Below, piece by piece: positions 13,001-25,500 of a stretch of 64,000 nucleotides of DNA. Where the stretch lies: assembly GCF_901709675.1 (NCBI RefSeq), contig NC_051091.1:2291967-2355966 (forward strand). The letters run 5' to 3'. The translations under genes were made by a program, and so were the position numbers. The stretch's first letter is position 1; each line of letters opens with the position of its first letter. The notes below the pieces were generated by a model. That model was given only the letters and a program-made list of their open reading frames with translations, was not told where the DNA came from and made no database searches. This stretch comes from Syngnathus acus (taxonomy: Eukaryota > Chordata > Actinopteri > Syngnathiformes > Syngnathidae).

Positions 13001-15261
13001 CGGCTTAATTTACCCTTCATTTCTGGGTGACACAACATCCAATTGCAAGGGGCAGGGATGCTGATGGCATTCAATAGGCCATGCCCCTCAATGGCACACT
13101 TCAACACAAGTGTGTTGTCTGTTTTTCATGTTATTTGGCTTTATGAAACCAGTACAGTCTTACATGATAGTGCACGCTTCCCCTGCCTGGTCCCGCTTTC
13201 TCATCCATCTCTGCTTGCAGCTCGTCTCGTCCCCGACTGGAAGCAAACCAGCCATCCCTCCACCTCACCCAGAGTCTGTCCCCAGGGCTTAAGCTCCTGG
13301 CTGGGCTTGATGCGGAGCAGCTGCTGACATACTTCCGCAGGCACATAGCACACGTAAGGATGCTCACCTTGGGCTGCCATTTGAGCTGATACAAGCTTTT
13401 TCTGTGGAGGAGGCGTTGCATTTAGCGTAAGAATTAGTGTCAACCTACTTTGGGTGATTTGAGATTCAAGTCCTGTTGTTGTCATTTTTCAAGTCCGAGG
13501 AGGACGAGGTTCGACATGTCTTGTGGCTGTCCGCCGTCCTCTACGCCGCGCCGGAGACGGAACTGGCCTGCTGCCTCTTCCTGTCCACAGACAGCATCTA
13601 CTTCCTCTTGGAAGACTCTACTGCCACTCGCCACTGCCTCGCAGGTAACCATGTGCCTCAAAATCAACATCCGTGTCAAACCTGAGCCCTGAGTAGCCGC
13701 AATGCCATTTTTGGGTGACAACAAGTAGCAAAATGGCCGCCTGCCGAGGTGGATTTTGCTGCTTCAAACCGAAATAAGGATGACTAAAAAGACTCAATGT
13801 CCGATGATTGGAAAAATGCTGATGAGCGTCATTGTCGTGACCATCTTGCACATCTTGTCTGCCAGAAACGGACATGAGCATTTGTCCGGATCCAAACGTG
13901 CGCCTTTGCTGCTGCTTGACCATCCGACTCGCCGATCTGCTCTCTGTCAACGTGGGCTTGTTCGATCAGTACTTCAGGCTTGTAGGTCAGTCTTCGACAT
14001 CCCGCTCAGCGCTTCATTCCAGCTACGTTCACACTGCATTGCCTAGTACCTTATTGATTTTTATGACAGTGTGAAGGACTCAATCAGGATTTTATTTTTT
14101 CGATTAACGGCCCCGATTGTCCCAAATGTTGAACTCATTTGTTGCCCGACACACGTTTTTTTTTCAACATTTCATTTTGACTCTTCAGGACCCTCGGCCA
14201 AGCACATTGTTTCCTGCCTGAGCAGAGACAGTTATGGCACAGGAGTCTTCCTGCAGGAGCTGATGTCCGCGCTGAGTCTGCAGCAGAAGCTTCCTACTCC
14301 AGAGCCCTCCGAGCAGGACTTCTACTCGCAGTTTACAAGCACCAGCTCAGGTGACACTCGATTCAAACGCCAAATCGCCCAATTGTCAGAGATCAATGAA
14401 AAAAACATCAACTTTCTTTCACAAGGTGTTTTTACCGTTCATTTTTGGATTGAAATTTGCCTCCTGCAGGCAAGATGCAGAACTACGAGCTGGTCCACAG
14501 CAGCAGGGTGAAGTTCATCTACCCCAGCGAGGAGGAGATGGGGGACCTGACTTTCATCGTGGCTGAGAGGAAGACGCCCTCCTCCTCTTCGTCTTTGTCC
14601 TCGCGTTCCTTTAACGTGCTACTTTACCTGCTGGTGTTTCAGGTGTGTTTTATTTTTTTGCTCTGCAGCCATCAGCACAAAACATTGGATGCTCTAACGC
14701 CTCACCGGGATTTTTGACTCCCAGGTTCAGTTTGCCAACGGTCAGGCCTGCGACACATCTCCTGTCCTCCAACCCCGGACGCTGATACTGACCAGCACGG
14801 ATGTTTTCCTCTTGGACGAAGACTACGTCAGTTATCCTCTTCCGGACTTTGCCAAGGAGCCGCCGTCCAGGTATGGTTCCCGCTCCGTGCCCTACGACCC
14901 TGCGCCAGTCTGTAATCGTTGGGCCCTCCCCCACAGGGAACGTTACCGGTTGCGGGAAGCGCGGCGGATCCGCGACTTAGACCGGGTTCTCCTCGGCTAC
15001 CAGATGTACCCTCAGGCCCTGACGCTGGTGTTCGACGACCTGCCGGGCCCGGACCTGCTGTGCCACCTCACCATGGACCACTTTGGGGCAGAGGGCAAGG
15101 ATCCGCCCCCGCCTTCGGCACAATGCGGGGGTGCCGAGGGTGAGGTGCAGTGGTGCGTCTTTGTGCCGGGAGCCGACGGCCGCGAGAGACTCATCTCCAT
15201 GCTGGCTCGCCAGTGGGAGGCGCTGTGTAGCCGAGAGCTTCCTGTGGAGCTCACCGGCTGA
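5995..15261 (+). CDS. nisch: Nischarin (imidazoline receptor antisera-selected protein), 26 coding exons
   Basis: Nischarin is a cytosolic and endosomal scaffold that binds integrin alpha5 and restrains PAK/Rac and LKB1-linked cell migration. Coding exons by splice consensus and phase: 5995-6075, 6508-6591, 6834-7016, 8090-8138, 8344-8507, 8579-8674, 9001-9096, 9173-9325, 9395-9463, 9533-9718, 9815-9943, 10035-10148, 10456-10609, 10781-10875, 11034-11083, 11151-11704, 11796-12384, 12592-12776, 12920-12980, 13221-13353, 13494-13644, 13866-13985, 14189-14350, 14470-14642, 14725-14870, 14937-15261. These total 4302 bases, an exact codon multiple (1433 residues; human is about 1504). An N-terminal PX domain, LRRs and a conserved C-terminal half ending RELPVELTG all follow the human order. 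The start [10 protein letters not shown] fits the family and lies at a CpG-rich promoter. Least certain is the joint between exons 15 and 16 (two possible acceptors). The low-complexity middle is shorter than in mammals. Confidence 0.93.
8161..8181 (+). repeat. Poly-C run in nisch intron 4
   Basis: Twenty-one consecutive cytosines lie just after the donor of exon 4. Runs like this are sequencing- and assembly-prone and can form i-motif/G-quadruplex structures on the two strands. Confidence 0.9.
9001..10148 (+). other. nisch: nisch exons 7-12: leucine-rich repeats
   Basis: Six exons (9001-9096, 9173-9325, 9395-9463, 9533-9718, 9815-9943, 10035-10148) encode a run of SDS22-like LRRs: [58 protein letters not shown] and [12 protein letters not shown] cap follows ([17 protein letters not shown], then [20 protein letters not shown]), as in human nischarin. 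This part binds PAK/LIMK-type partners in mammals. A TG dinucleotide run sits in the intron after 9943. Confidence 0.93.
10893..10906 (+). promoter_or_regulatory. RFX X-box-like palindrome in a nisch intron
   Basis: GTTACCATGGCAAC matches both half-sites of the RFX X-box consensus GTNRCC-AT-RGYAAC. It lies about 18 bases after the exon that ends at 10875, inside the intron. One site of this type could be chance; binding is inferred from the motif alone. Confidence 0.35.
11151..15261 (+). other. nisch: nisch exons 16-26: C-terminal half
   Basis: Exon 16 holds an acidic stretch and [11 protein letters not shown], matching the human YFEMG element. After it come the conserved blocks [112 protein letters not shown] and [19 protein letters not shown]. 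These follow the same order as in human nischarin. The long Ala/Pro-rich insert of mammalian nischarin is not seen. Confidence 0.9.
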
Positions 15262-16528
15262 TTGGAGTGCCGGGAAAGGACCGCAGTGGGAATGGCGCCA
15301 CCTTGAGGCAGGCAGGGACTTACAAATGAATCGCTCGCCCATGGCTGGGGTGGCGAGAGGAGTGGCATTCTCCTAGCCCCTTTCACACGAATGCCTTTGG
15401 TGATGTAAAGAAAGCATTCATTTCCAACTTTTATTTATTTTTTCCTGAGAAAAAATATTTTTGTCTTGTTTTTGTTGGCTGATGGAGATGAAGAGACAAA
15501 ACAAGGGTAGCCATTTTGGCTCATGGAGTTGAAAAGGCAAAGCAAGTGTGGTCAGTTTGACTTGCAATGTTGTCCCACTCAAAATCAGGCCAACAACTGA
15601 GAGGCTTCTTTTCCTTTTGGTTAGAGAGCCCTTTTCCCTCAAACTCCCAAAGTGATCCGTTTTGTCTTGCAGTCGTTTGGAAGAATTTTGACCTTTTTCG
15701 CAAAAGAATGTTTTGAATGAACGCTCAAAACTCGCACTGCCAAGTCGTCAAGGTCTTGGCTACGCTGCACATCAGGCAACACATGCACTCGCTCCTACGA
15801 GTTGCACATTGTGATTTCAACCGACTGTCTTCATTTTGTCAGCCACACCCTGTTTGCTACCTCTCACTTGGTGCTTTCTCTTTCAGCGAGATGGAGCGAG
15901 CGCGTTCTAGAAGGGAAATGACGCAGTAGCCATCAATGGACAGTGAAGCACTTATACCATCTCGCTTCCTCCGTTCTTCCTACCATTCACTGAGTGAAGG
16001 ACTCCCAGACAAGCACAAATTAGTGCACCAAGTAAGAGTCACTTTTCACAATATCCCAAACTTTTTGTCAGCAGTGCATAAATGTGTACATGCGTGTTTT
16101 CGTTAAGTCAGCCAGGCGGACGTTTTTCAGCTGGGTCCGTGCGGTGCACAGCTTGATTTGAATACTTTCTTCATTATTTGCATCAACAAAAAATGGACTG
16201 TTTGCAAAAGCTGAGCAGTTTACAAATGACCCAAGTTGTACCCCCCCCCCATAAAAAAACTTTTGCACTGTTGAATTTACAACCACTATATGCGCAAACA
16301 ATACCATGCACCAAACATTTGAGTTCTTTGCACTTTGAGATTTCCTGAACAAAATGAAAAAGCGCTTTATTAGTCAAAGTGATACAGGTGCCAGCCACAT
16401 TCTTAGGTACATTGACACACTCACCAGAGTTGAATACCCCAAAATCTGCCTTCACATAGCTAAGGCTCGCCTTGTAAGGCAGAATTTCTTTTCCCTACTA
16501 GATGGCCTGACACCATGTACCTAATAAA
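15262..16528 (+). other. nisch: Probable nisch 3' UTR
   Basis: No coding signal is seen after the TGA. The first well-placed AATAAA on this strand lies at 16523-16528 (CCTAATAAAATG), so the UTR could extend about 1.26 kb. An alternative signal downstream (ATTAAA near 16710) is also possible. Only the poly(A) hexamers support the boundary. Confidence 0.4.
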
Positions 16529-19500
16529 ATGTCTAGCTGTAACTGTTGATAGTCTGAATAATGATCATTTTTTTGAAATGATTTACAATATGTGTGTATT
16601 GTGTGCTATTATCACTCAGTATTATTTTAAGTATTGTGCTTATTGATGTTTTTTTTTTATGTTTAACTGGTTGCAAGTTGTGTCCTCTGGTCAAGGAGAA
16701 CACAAATTAATTAAAGTAAAAGTCATCAAAACATCTTGGTGATTGTCTTCATCGTCACTGTTTACAGGCTAATTTGTAAAAATACTTAAGCAGGATAATT
16801 GGAGAAATTGTCAGCGGGAATTTGGAAAGATTAAATAAAATATTCACATTTAGGGATGGTTATAGTTATTTTAGGGGGGAAAAATATGAATAGAAAGTAA
16901 GAGTCTTTCAAGTAAAACAGTCACGTGGTCATATATTTTGGGTAAGAAATTTCGGAATAAGAGATTAAAGTCAGAGTTACTCGAGACTGAAACCTTGTAA
17001 ATATTGGCATCAGAGGACTTGTCTGTTGCTGAACTGCTGACTCGTCTTTGTCCTGAGAAAAACATCCGCAGAAGAAAAAAGAAAAGTTCCCATCAACACT
17101 TGCCCTCATCATGGTCGTCGCAGCCGCGGCGGCCATCTTGATGACTGTGCAGCGCGGTCGCCTTGCTACTATTTTGCGCTTCCTTTCAGCTTGGCCGTGA
17201 TGCGCCGCTCCATTTCCGCTTTGAGGGACAAGTGCTTTACTCTACGGAAAGCGTCCACTTGGCTAAAAGTCACACCATCCGCTTATCGATGAGCGTCAAT
17301 AGAAATGGTCATGTTTGCTGGACTCATTTTGGGGGGGGGGGGGAATAATTCCAAAAATGAGAATTTTCTTGAAATGTAATTTTTGATGTGCAAAATTATG
17401 GGATTGAAGTTAAACCATAAACAATTTAAATGTTCCTGATAAATTGGACTTCAATTCAATTTCTGGCACCAAAATATGCCATTAAATTTGTTTTCCGTGT
17501 GTCTGCCCCCTTCCAAGCATAAATGGTACTGCCAATCTGTTCCTTGTATTTGGTGCGTCAGGATGTAGTCTGCTCAAGATCACGTTGAGATTTTTTTCTT
17601 TTTGAATCGGTTAGCCCCCCCAGACCTGGCGGCGGTCTCGCACTCTTCTGCAGAATCTGCTGAGTTTGTGTGACGTGCGTTTTTCGGCGGCTCATATGGT
17701 CACTTTTTTTTGTGCACGTCAGCAGTTTATTAGCTGATAGAGACTATTAGCTGATAGAGACGTTTGCAAGGTTAAGACCCTTGCTCGGATCCCCCTTCCT
17801 GTCATACTTGCTGTTTTCATAACTGCTTCATGGCTCGCGTGTTGTTACACAACAGGCCAACGATAACCTTATCGAGGCGTCCATTGCGTCGTGTGCATGA
17901 GATTGCTTACTACGGATCGGGCAACCTCGAGGCATAACCGCCAAGCTGCGATACCCCGATGAACTTTATCAGGCCGCCGCAGCAACCCTGGGTCCGATAA
18001 GGGCAAAATACGCGCTCATACAAGGTCAAAGCCAATATGTCCTAAGTCCGCCTTGCCGTCCGTCTCAACTTTCAAACTATCCGGCAGGCAGGCGCAAGTT
18101 ACGAGGGAATGTTAGCTTGCCCTCGCCTTAGTCTCCCCTAATCTTCTGCTTGTCTCAACATTTTGATCCGAGATCTTCTTACAAACAGAAAATCGGAGCT
18201 CTGGTTGTCTTTACTGTTCTTGCTGCCTTGCTGAGGGGCACCTGGCAGTTTTTTGGTGGGTCTGAACCAGAACACTGGTTGGAATAGTGTCCAAATGTAA
18301 TCGGATTGCCACCAAATTTGGGCCGCATTTACAAAATAGTGAGATGGACGACACTAAATTACCGTAATTTTCGGACTATAAGTCGCGGTTTTTTTTCATA
18401 GTTTGGGTGGGGGTGCGACTTATACTCAGGAGCGATTTATATACATATATATGGTTTTTTTCACTTTTTTGGGCATTTTATGGCTGGTGCGACTTATACT
18501 CCGGTGCGACTTATAGTCCGAAAATTACGGTAGAAAGGATTCGTGGTTCTATAATTGGAGGCGGAGCCAAGGCTGGATGACTCGGCAAAAAAACAAAAAG
18601 TGATGATTTGGCGTGCTCGCTTACATCCTAGTAAGTGGGGAAACTATTTCAATTGTCAGCATCGGAGCGTTGGTGCACTTCCCGCTATTGTTCCTGGCAG
18701 CGTGAACTTTGACCTCTTGTCGGCTGGTTCCCGACGTCGGCGTTAAAGCCAGGAAAGAAAGTGCTTTGGCGTTCCTTTCTTTCTGCGCAGTCGCAGTGTC
18801 AGCTTGTACGAGGAAATCCGTCCCAATCGCTGCGGCCCACGGGGACCGTTGCCACCGCCGAGAGAAGGGAAATCCGCCCTAAACTTCCTGTCAGGAAGCA
18901 AGGATTTCTCGTAATCTGGCTGCCGTCTACAAAACGGAGACCTGCCACACTCTCTGCGCGCTCGACTTTACAAAATGCTCCAAACTTGACAGCAAAAATT
19001 CCCTCAGTCAGCCAGATGCTTAGGCAGGTTGATCTTAGCGGAATTGGGTCAAGGGACAATCTGAGAAAAAAAAAAAAAATTTAAACGAGGTGGGACATTC
19101 GTACATGTGCTTATTAGACATAATCTCACCAATTTTTTAATTCAGTCAAAAAGTTGTCTTTTTCTTAGTTTATTTGCGGCAAATCAATGAACACATTATT
19201 TTAATGGTGAATGTAAATCTGAACACAATGTAGGGGAAAACAGCGAAAGAAACAACAAACCTCGCTTTAATTTGACCAATTACTTTATTGTGTTGAATGC
19301 ATAAGTTGTTGTTTTTTCTTTTACTTTTATTTACAATAAAGCCAGACAGTATTTAACGAGACAAATGGATGGTTAAGTTTTAAGGGTTGTGTTTTTTCTG
19401 GGAAAATGTAATTGGCATCTTCAGAAAACAAGCTACAAGTCATAAATACATCATAGTCATTTTGTATTGAATGTGGAGACAAAGAAATCTTTTTTTTTTT

Positions 19501-19956
19501 CCTTTACAACTCTTTTTACTTTACACCTGCCAATAAATTCAAAAGTTATGAAAGGAATGATGCGAATGATGCTTTTCACAACTGACATTTTTTTCCGTGC
19601 CATCAGTATGTGAAAATGATCCGTGTGCCGAGTCCATGAGCGGGCAGGAGGAAATGTGTCACTGGCTCGCTTGTGTTGTGCGTATTCATTTTTCCTCCCA
19701 CCTCTTCCTTGATTAGAAAGGAGAGGGAGGCCCGGACGACACAGTCGGCTTGGCACGACACGACACGACTGACGGCCACAGCCTCCCTTGCTTGTGCGCA
19801 CTTTTGTCACTTTCAGTAGAATACTTCTCGAGGTCCCCGCACAGACTTTTTGACACTGTCTGCGGCGGATCTTTTCTTTTCCCGTCTTGTGACGGGATCG
19901 TTGATTTGTCTTTTTGGGGCTTTTTCCTGTTTCTTTTTGTAGTGGGGCACTCAACC
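16529..19956. other. nisch-stab1 spacer with a CpG-rich patch and an unexplained block
   Basis: No supported exon. A CpG-rich patch at 17100-17300 contains GGCCATCTT, a YY1-like site. From about 17560 to 19080 the sequence is higher-complexity and richer in CpG than the flanks, reads like old retroelement non-coding DNA, and is split by the MITE at 18360-18532. The last 870 bases before the stab1 ATG are AT-rich, then a C/T-rich promoter-like stretch starts near 19690. Confidence 0.4.
18360..18532 (+). mobile_element. Palindromic MITE with about 27-base terminal inverted repeats
   Basis: The left end TACCGTAATTTTCGGACTAT and the right end ATAGTCCGAAAATTACGGTA are reverse complements over about 27 bases including the GTCGC extension. 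The 173-base element has an AT-rich core and inner copies of GCGACTTATACT. Terminal TA dinucleotides suggest TA target duplication as in Tc1/mariner-type elements, although the family is not proven. This sequence type is common in fish genomes. Confidence 0.85.
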
Positions 19957-22574
19957 ATGCTACTACTGCTGCTATTACAACTACTCGGACTACAAACTTC
20001 GCTGCAACTACAGGTAACGCAGAATTTTTCTGTTAAGCACAATATTTGTGATATTAGAGTTGTATTTTTGGGAGATAGTCTTCATTATGGTAATAAAATC
20101 AAGAATTGTACAAAGTCAGACTAACATTTTAAGAAAAAAAAATCAAACATGACAGTAAAGTTTTGGGGTCATGTCAAGTTGTATTAACTTGAGTTGTTCA
20201 ATGTATATAACATTGATTAGTCTTTTCCCCCCCCCCATTGTTTTAATTTCTTTCAGAATGTTTCTACAAATTTAGAGGAACATTTTGAAAGTATTAGAAT
20301 ACTGCATAGCAGTAACAATTATGGAAAAAAAGATTTTGCTGTGATGTAAGTAAGGCCCGATTGTTTCAAGATTATACAGATTTTTTTTTTTTTCTATTCT
20401 AGTCATCAAGTTATCCAAAATGATTTGTTCAAGAACTGACTTTTCAATTTCAGAAGAACTTTTTGTCGAGAAAATATGAAAGTCTTTTTGGGGAGGCTAA
20501 AAAAATGCCTCTTCAGAGTAACCAGTCACTGTTGGTTCTTCTGCCTCATACTGTTGCTTCATCTGACCCTGTTCCTGCTTGATTTTGACCCCCGTCTTGT
20601 GCCAGGCGTCGCCACCGCCCGGCCGCTGCGACATCCAGCAGAGGCTGGACGTGTACACGACGTGCACGTCCTGCGCAGCGGTGACCAGCAGCCTGTGCCC
20701 ACGTGGCTTCACCAACGGTGGCGTCAGCAACTGCAGCTACGTGGTCCTGATCGGCGCCCAGGAAGTCTTGCTGGACGGCTGTCACCGCCTTTGCGTCAAG
20801 AACTTCATGCAGCCGCAATGCTGCCCGCAGTACTGGGGCCCACTTTGTCTCCGTAAGTAGTTTGAACAATATGATCGCCACATAGTTGTTGTTTTTTTTA
20901 ATGAAGACATTTATTTGACTTGAATTTGCTTCAGTGATTAGTGGCCAAAGCTTGAAGTAAGCTTCAAAGGTCTCTCTGAAGTAAAATGCTTGTCAGTGAC
21001 CTGAGTGTTGCCACTGTGGCCCGCAGCCTGTCCCAGCTGGTCGGGAAAGACCTGCAACTTCCACGGAACCTGCATGGATGGAGACCTTGGCAACGGGACC
21101 TGCGTTTGTGACGTGAGTGCTGTTCCTGCACGCCTGCCGCAACAGCTTCTCGTGCCCCGTTCCTACTGCCTTTACTGTTTTTGCTCTTCCTTCTAACTCC
21201 TCATTCCTGTTGCCTCTAATGTCTATTGCTGTTGCTTCTAAGGCTTGTTTCTGCGACTTTTTTTAATTCCTGCTACTACTACTACTACTGCCTGTTCTGG
21301 CTGCTTCTAACATACCTGTTCCTGCTGCTTCTCATGCATGCGTCCACTACTACGACCTGCTCCTGCAGCTTCCGAGTACCCGATCCCGCCATTTCTCGTT
21401 CCTGTTCCTGTGTTGTGTAATGCCTGCTTCTGCTGCCTTGCGTTACCAGGAAGGCTTCAGTGGCTTTGCGTGCCAGACATGCAGCAAGGAGAACACTTTT
21501 GGCAAAGACTGTGACAAAGGTCAGAGGTCACATGCACACGAGACTGCATTTGAAATGGTTAGGAGACTGCGCCGGGTTATTCTGTATGTATGATTTGACA
21601 CGTATGTGTTGTGTTATGTGTTTGGCACTAGCGTGCGACTGTGAGCACGGCGTGTGCGACCAAGGCCCCGAGGGCAGCGGCCAGTGCTTCTGTCAGCCGC
21701 CGTACACGGGCAAGCGATGTGACCAAGGTGACACAGCCCTTGCTCATTATCTCGAAAAAAGGAACAAAATCTTATATTGAGATTTAAATCGAGCAAACAA
21801 TTGCAATTATGCTGAGATATTGATTGAAAAAAATCATTGATTTTAAATCAAAAACTAATGTGAAACGTGGCAGGCTCCCGGGACAAGGTGGAGCTACAGC
21901 CGCCATTTTTGTATTTTCATGTATTTATTTTTGTTAATGAGCCTGCATGCTTCCAAACATCTCAGTCATCATGTGTGCTTAATCTTTTCTTTTGATGTTC
22001 AGTGAACAACAGGTGCAGCGCGTGCAGCCCATACTCGTACTGCTCAGGAGAAGGTGAAGCCGCCACGTGCCAATGTTTGCCAGGATACAGGAAGACACTC
22101 AATAACAAATGCGCAAGTAAACATGGGGCCCGACGTCTGATGCGGCGTCCTTTTTCCATTTTTTTTGACTGTTATTGTTTTTAGGCACGTGCGTATCGAG
22201 CAGCTGCGACGTCAACGCTCAGTGCTCCACGCAGGGGTCAAAGGTCAGCTGTGCCTGCAAGGCCGACTTTGACGGCGACGGCCGCATCTGCGTACCCAAA
22301 AACCCCTGCGCCGTCAACAACGGCGGCTGCCCTCTCAACTCCACCGTCTGCGTCTTCAAGGGTCCCAACAAGGTACGGTTAAGCAGCGCCGCCGCGGCAA
22401 GGCGGATGGGACGTCGGTGACGGATTTTGTCTCCCAGGTGGCCTGTGAGTGCATGTCCGGCATGATTCCTGTGGGGGGCACCGCCGAGTCGGGCTGCAGA
22501 CTGCTTTCGGCCTGCGCGTCGGACACCTGCCACTCGTCGGCCGTCTGTCAAACTGGGCTGGATGGAAAAGCCAG
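19957..22574 (+). other. stab1: stab1 exons 1-8: signal peptide and first EGF cluster
   Basis: Exons: 19957-20013, 20606-20852, 21027-21112, 21450-21519, 21632-21727, 22003-22116, 22185-22372, 22438-22574. Exon 1 encodes a leucine-rich signal peptide of 19 residues starting MLLLLLLQLLGLQ. Exon 2 gives a cysteine-rich unit (CDIQQRLDVYTTCTSC ... CCPQYWGPLC). Exons 3-8 encode EGF/laminin-type repeats such as CNFHGTCMDG, CDCEHGVCDQG and NNGGCPLNSTVC. A rival ATG in 20476-20856 is intronic and out of phase with exon 2, so the 19957 start is preferred. Confidence 0.88.
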
Positions 22575-25500
22575 GTCGGACAAACGTTTCTTGCACATGT
22601 TTTTATTGAAAAGGTGCTTAAATTGTACTAAATTCCACAAGGCCCGAGTGTTAAATGACTGCGTTTTGTTTGTTTGTCCAAAAATCCAACAAGGCCTGAG
22701 TGTTAAATGACTGCATTTTGTTTGTTTGCTCAGATGTGTGTGCATGCCAGGCGAGATCAGCGATGGGCGACGTTGCTATGGTAACCTGATGGAGCGTCTG
22801 CAGGACCTGAATCGCAACGGAGCGCAGAAAGGAAAACTCACGGGGGCCCTTGACCTCTTTGGTATCAACATTATACTCCCCACTCTTCTTTTGTTTCTTA
22901 CCAGACAAATCGTAACAGTAACGCAATGTCATTGAGCCGCACTCGTGTGGCTTTTCTGCGGCTCGCGTGACCTGCGCTTGCGTCATCTTCCAATTGTAAC
23001 CTGGTGATCCTGAAAGGGGGATCCTTCCATCTGTGGTCCCTTCTCAAGGTTTCTCATTTTCCCCGGGCAGGGGTTTTGAGTTTTTCCTTGCCCTTTTGGG
23101 AGCTTAAGATCAGGGGATGCTTTGAGAATAATTGTCAATTTTTGTCTATGTGAAGCCCTTTGAGACTGCTTGTGATTTAGGGCTATACAAATAAACTTGA
23201 CTTGACTTGACTATTTCTGGTTTGCATTTCAGCCAAAGGTTGTTTCTCGCTGATGTCTCACAACGGACCGTTCACAGCTTTCGTCCCTCTGCTCCAAACA
23301 TCTCTGACTGTACGAAGCTCATGCTTGTCTTTGCACCTGGCCCCAGTCAAAGGATGACGCTGCACAAAGGTGAATATTCACGTTGCCGCTTTGCACCCGC
23401 AGTCTGTGGACGACCAGAAGGTGTGTCGCAACCACCTGATCCTGGGTCAGCACCTCCTGCGGGACATGACGGACGGCCGACAGTTCAACATGTACGGAGG
23501 CGCCAAATTGAGGAGCAAGGACAACAAGGTAAGATGTTTATTGTCAACCCTAAAAAAATATGTCATAACTCAGCTCTTTTCAAATCAGTGTATGCATTTG
23601 TGTGTTGTGGCCGGCTAGCGTTTCATCATGCTGCACGACCCCACGCGCACATACGCCGTCGTCCAGGCCGACCTGCCGGCGGCCAACGGCGTCATCCACA
23701 TCATCGACCGGCCAATCGCAGGGACCCCCGACAACTGGCCTGCTACTTTTCCTCTTCCAGTAGGAGAAGTCAATCAGGTACGGTACGGCAGATGTACCGC
23801 AAGAAGAATATGAATCATCTTTTTTTGGATTTTAGTTTTCAACAATGAACATCGGGGAGGTTGTGAGAAGAGAGCCGGCCTTCAACCGCTTCCTGTCACT
23901 TGTTGATGTGAGTCGAGATGATTTTTTTCTTCTTTTTTTTTATAAAAACTTGCATGCTTTTTTGAAATGGCTGTTTGTTTGTTAGTTTATTTATTTACTT
24001 GTTTATTTTGGGTAGGGGAGTCATCCCCCAGCTTATTCATGAGTGATTTTGCCTGTTGGGCATATTTTTTTTGAAAACGAGAAGATTTGGAATCCATCCA
24101 AGACCTTTTTTTGTGCTTGTGCAGAATTGCGGCGCAGCGTTGCCCCTGAACGGGCCGGGCCCGCTGACCGTCTTCATCCCCAGCAACCTAGCCGTGGACA
24201 ACGCCAGAGACGGGAGCATCCTCTACATGCTCAATCATGTGCGACAACCGCCCCCAGCACCACAATGTGCACTTGGCTCAGTCAACTCTCAATCTGCTTT
24301 CTTTTGGTCCTCAGGCCAAGGCCAAACTTCAGCAACTGCTCCGGAACCACATTTATACCAAGGGCAGCGTAAGGACGCGCACATAGCACAGAATGTGCAG
24401 TGTTCTTTTCAAAGACGTGCAGAAATTGTGCACATTTTCTTCGACTTTATTTCACTTTTTTTATTCAAAACAATGGAAGATCCAATTTTCTATTTTCCCC
24501 ATTTGAAATATAAAATAACCAATAATGCATTTCTGAGATATTAAAGTCCAAATAACTAACTTCCAGTGAGTTTTTTTATTTTTTTTTATGTCCCTGTCCA
24601 GCTGACGTCCGATGACCTGACGTCTCTTCCTCACATCGAGACGACGGCCAATCAGCTGCTGAGCATTTCCACGTCTGCCGACGTAAGCTGCTCCCCCGTA
24701 GGCCGCCTTTGCGAGCCGACCCACGCTAACGCAACGGCGCCCCTCGCCCTCTTTCCTCAGGGCGACATCCTGCTGGGCGACAAGGGCGTGCGCGTGCTGA
24801 TGCCCAACAACCGAGCGCTCAACGGCATCATCCACATGGTTGACGGCCTCCTCTACCCGCCCACCATCCTACCCATCATGCCGCACAGATGCGACCACGT
24901 CCAAAGCCAAATCACACAAGTCAGGCCTTGCACATGTGCACACAAGCGTAAACAAAACACATCGGCATAGAAAATGTTTATTATTGTGCACAATGACAAA
25001 TAGAATTCATTTTCATCTTTCAGGGCCCGTGTGTTCACTGCAGTTACCTGTACGAGACATCCTGTCCAGATGGCAGCACTGAACTGGTAAAAGTCTGTCT
25101 GTACATAGGCCCGTCCGTCCAACTAAATGGCACGTGTTTCAGAACACTCACCTGATTGGCTGCGACTACACGCCATCCCCACTGCATCGGTCGCCGAGCA
25201 AAGGCTGCGCCAAGAACTGCAACGTCACCACACGGGTCAGACGACCGTCGCAAACATTTGATTCCCCATCCACCAAAGATGACGAGCTTAGCGATGTTTT
25301 TACTGTCCGACTAAATTGATGAATTCGCTAAGAATGGCCTTTGACAATATTTGGCATACGTCAAGCGGTAGAACTGACGGCAATTGTGTGGTGTTCCGGA
25401 GCAGACGCCCGAGTGCTGCGATGGCTTCTTTGGGCCCGGCTGCAAGCCGTGCATCGGAGGCTTCCAGCATCCCTGTTACGACAAAGGAAAGGTTAGCGGC

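Noticed and set aside
19457-19954. 165-codon minus-strand frame upstream of stab1
   Set aside because: Mostly Lys/Arg/Ser low complexity without recognisable motif or splice signal. It overlaps the promoter-like region of stab1.
20476-20856. ATG of 20476 as a possible stab1 start with hydrophobic leader
   Set aside because: This frame is out of phase with the true exon 2 frame at 20606. The signal-peptide exon at 19957-20013 splices in frame and fits a canonical leader.
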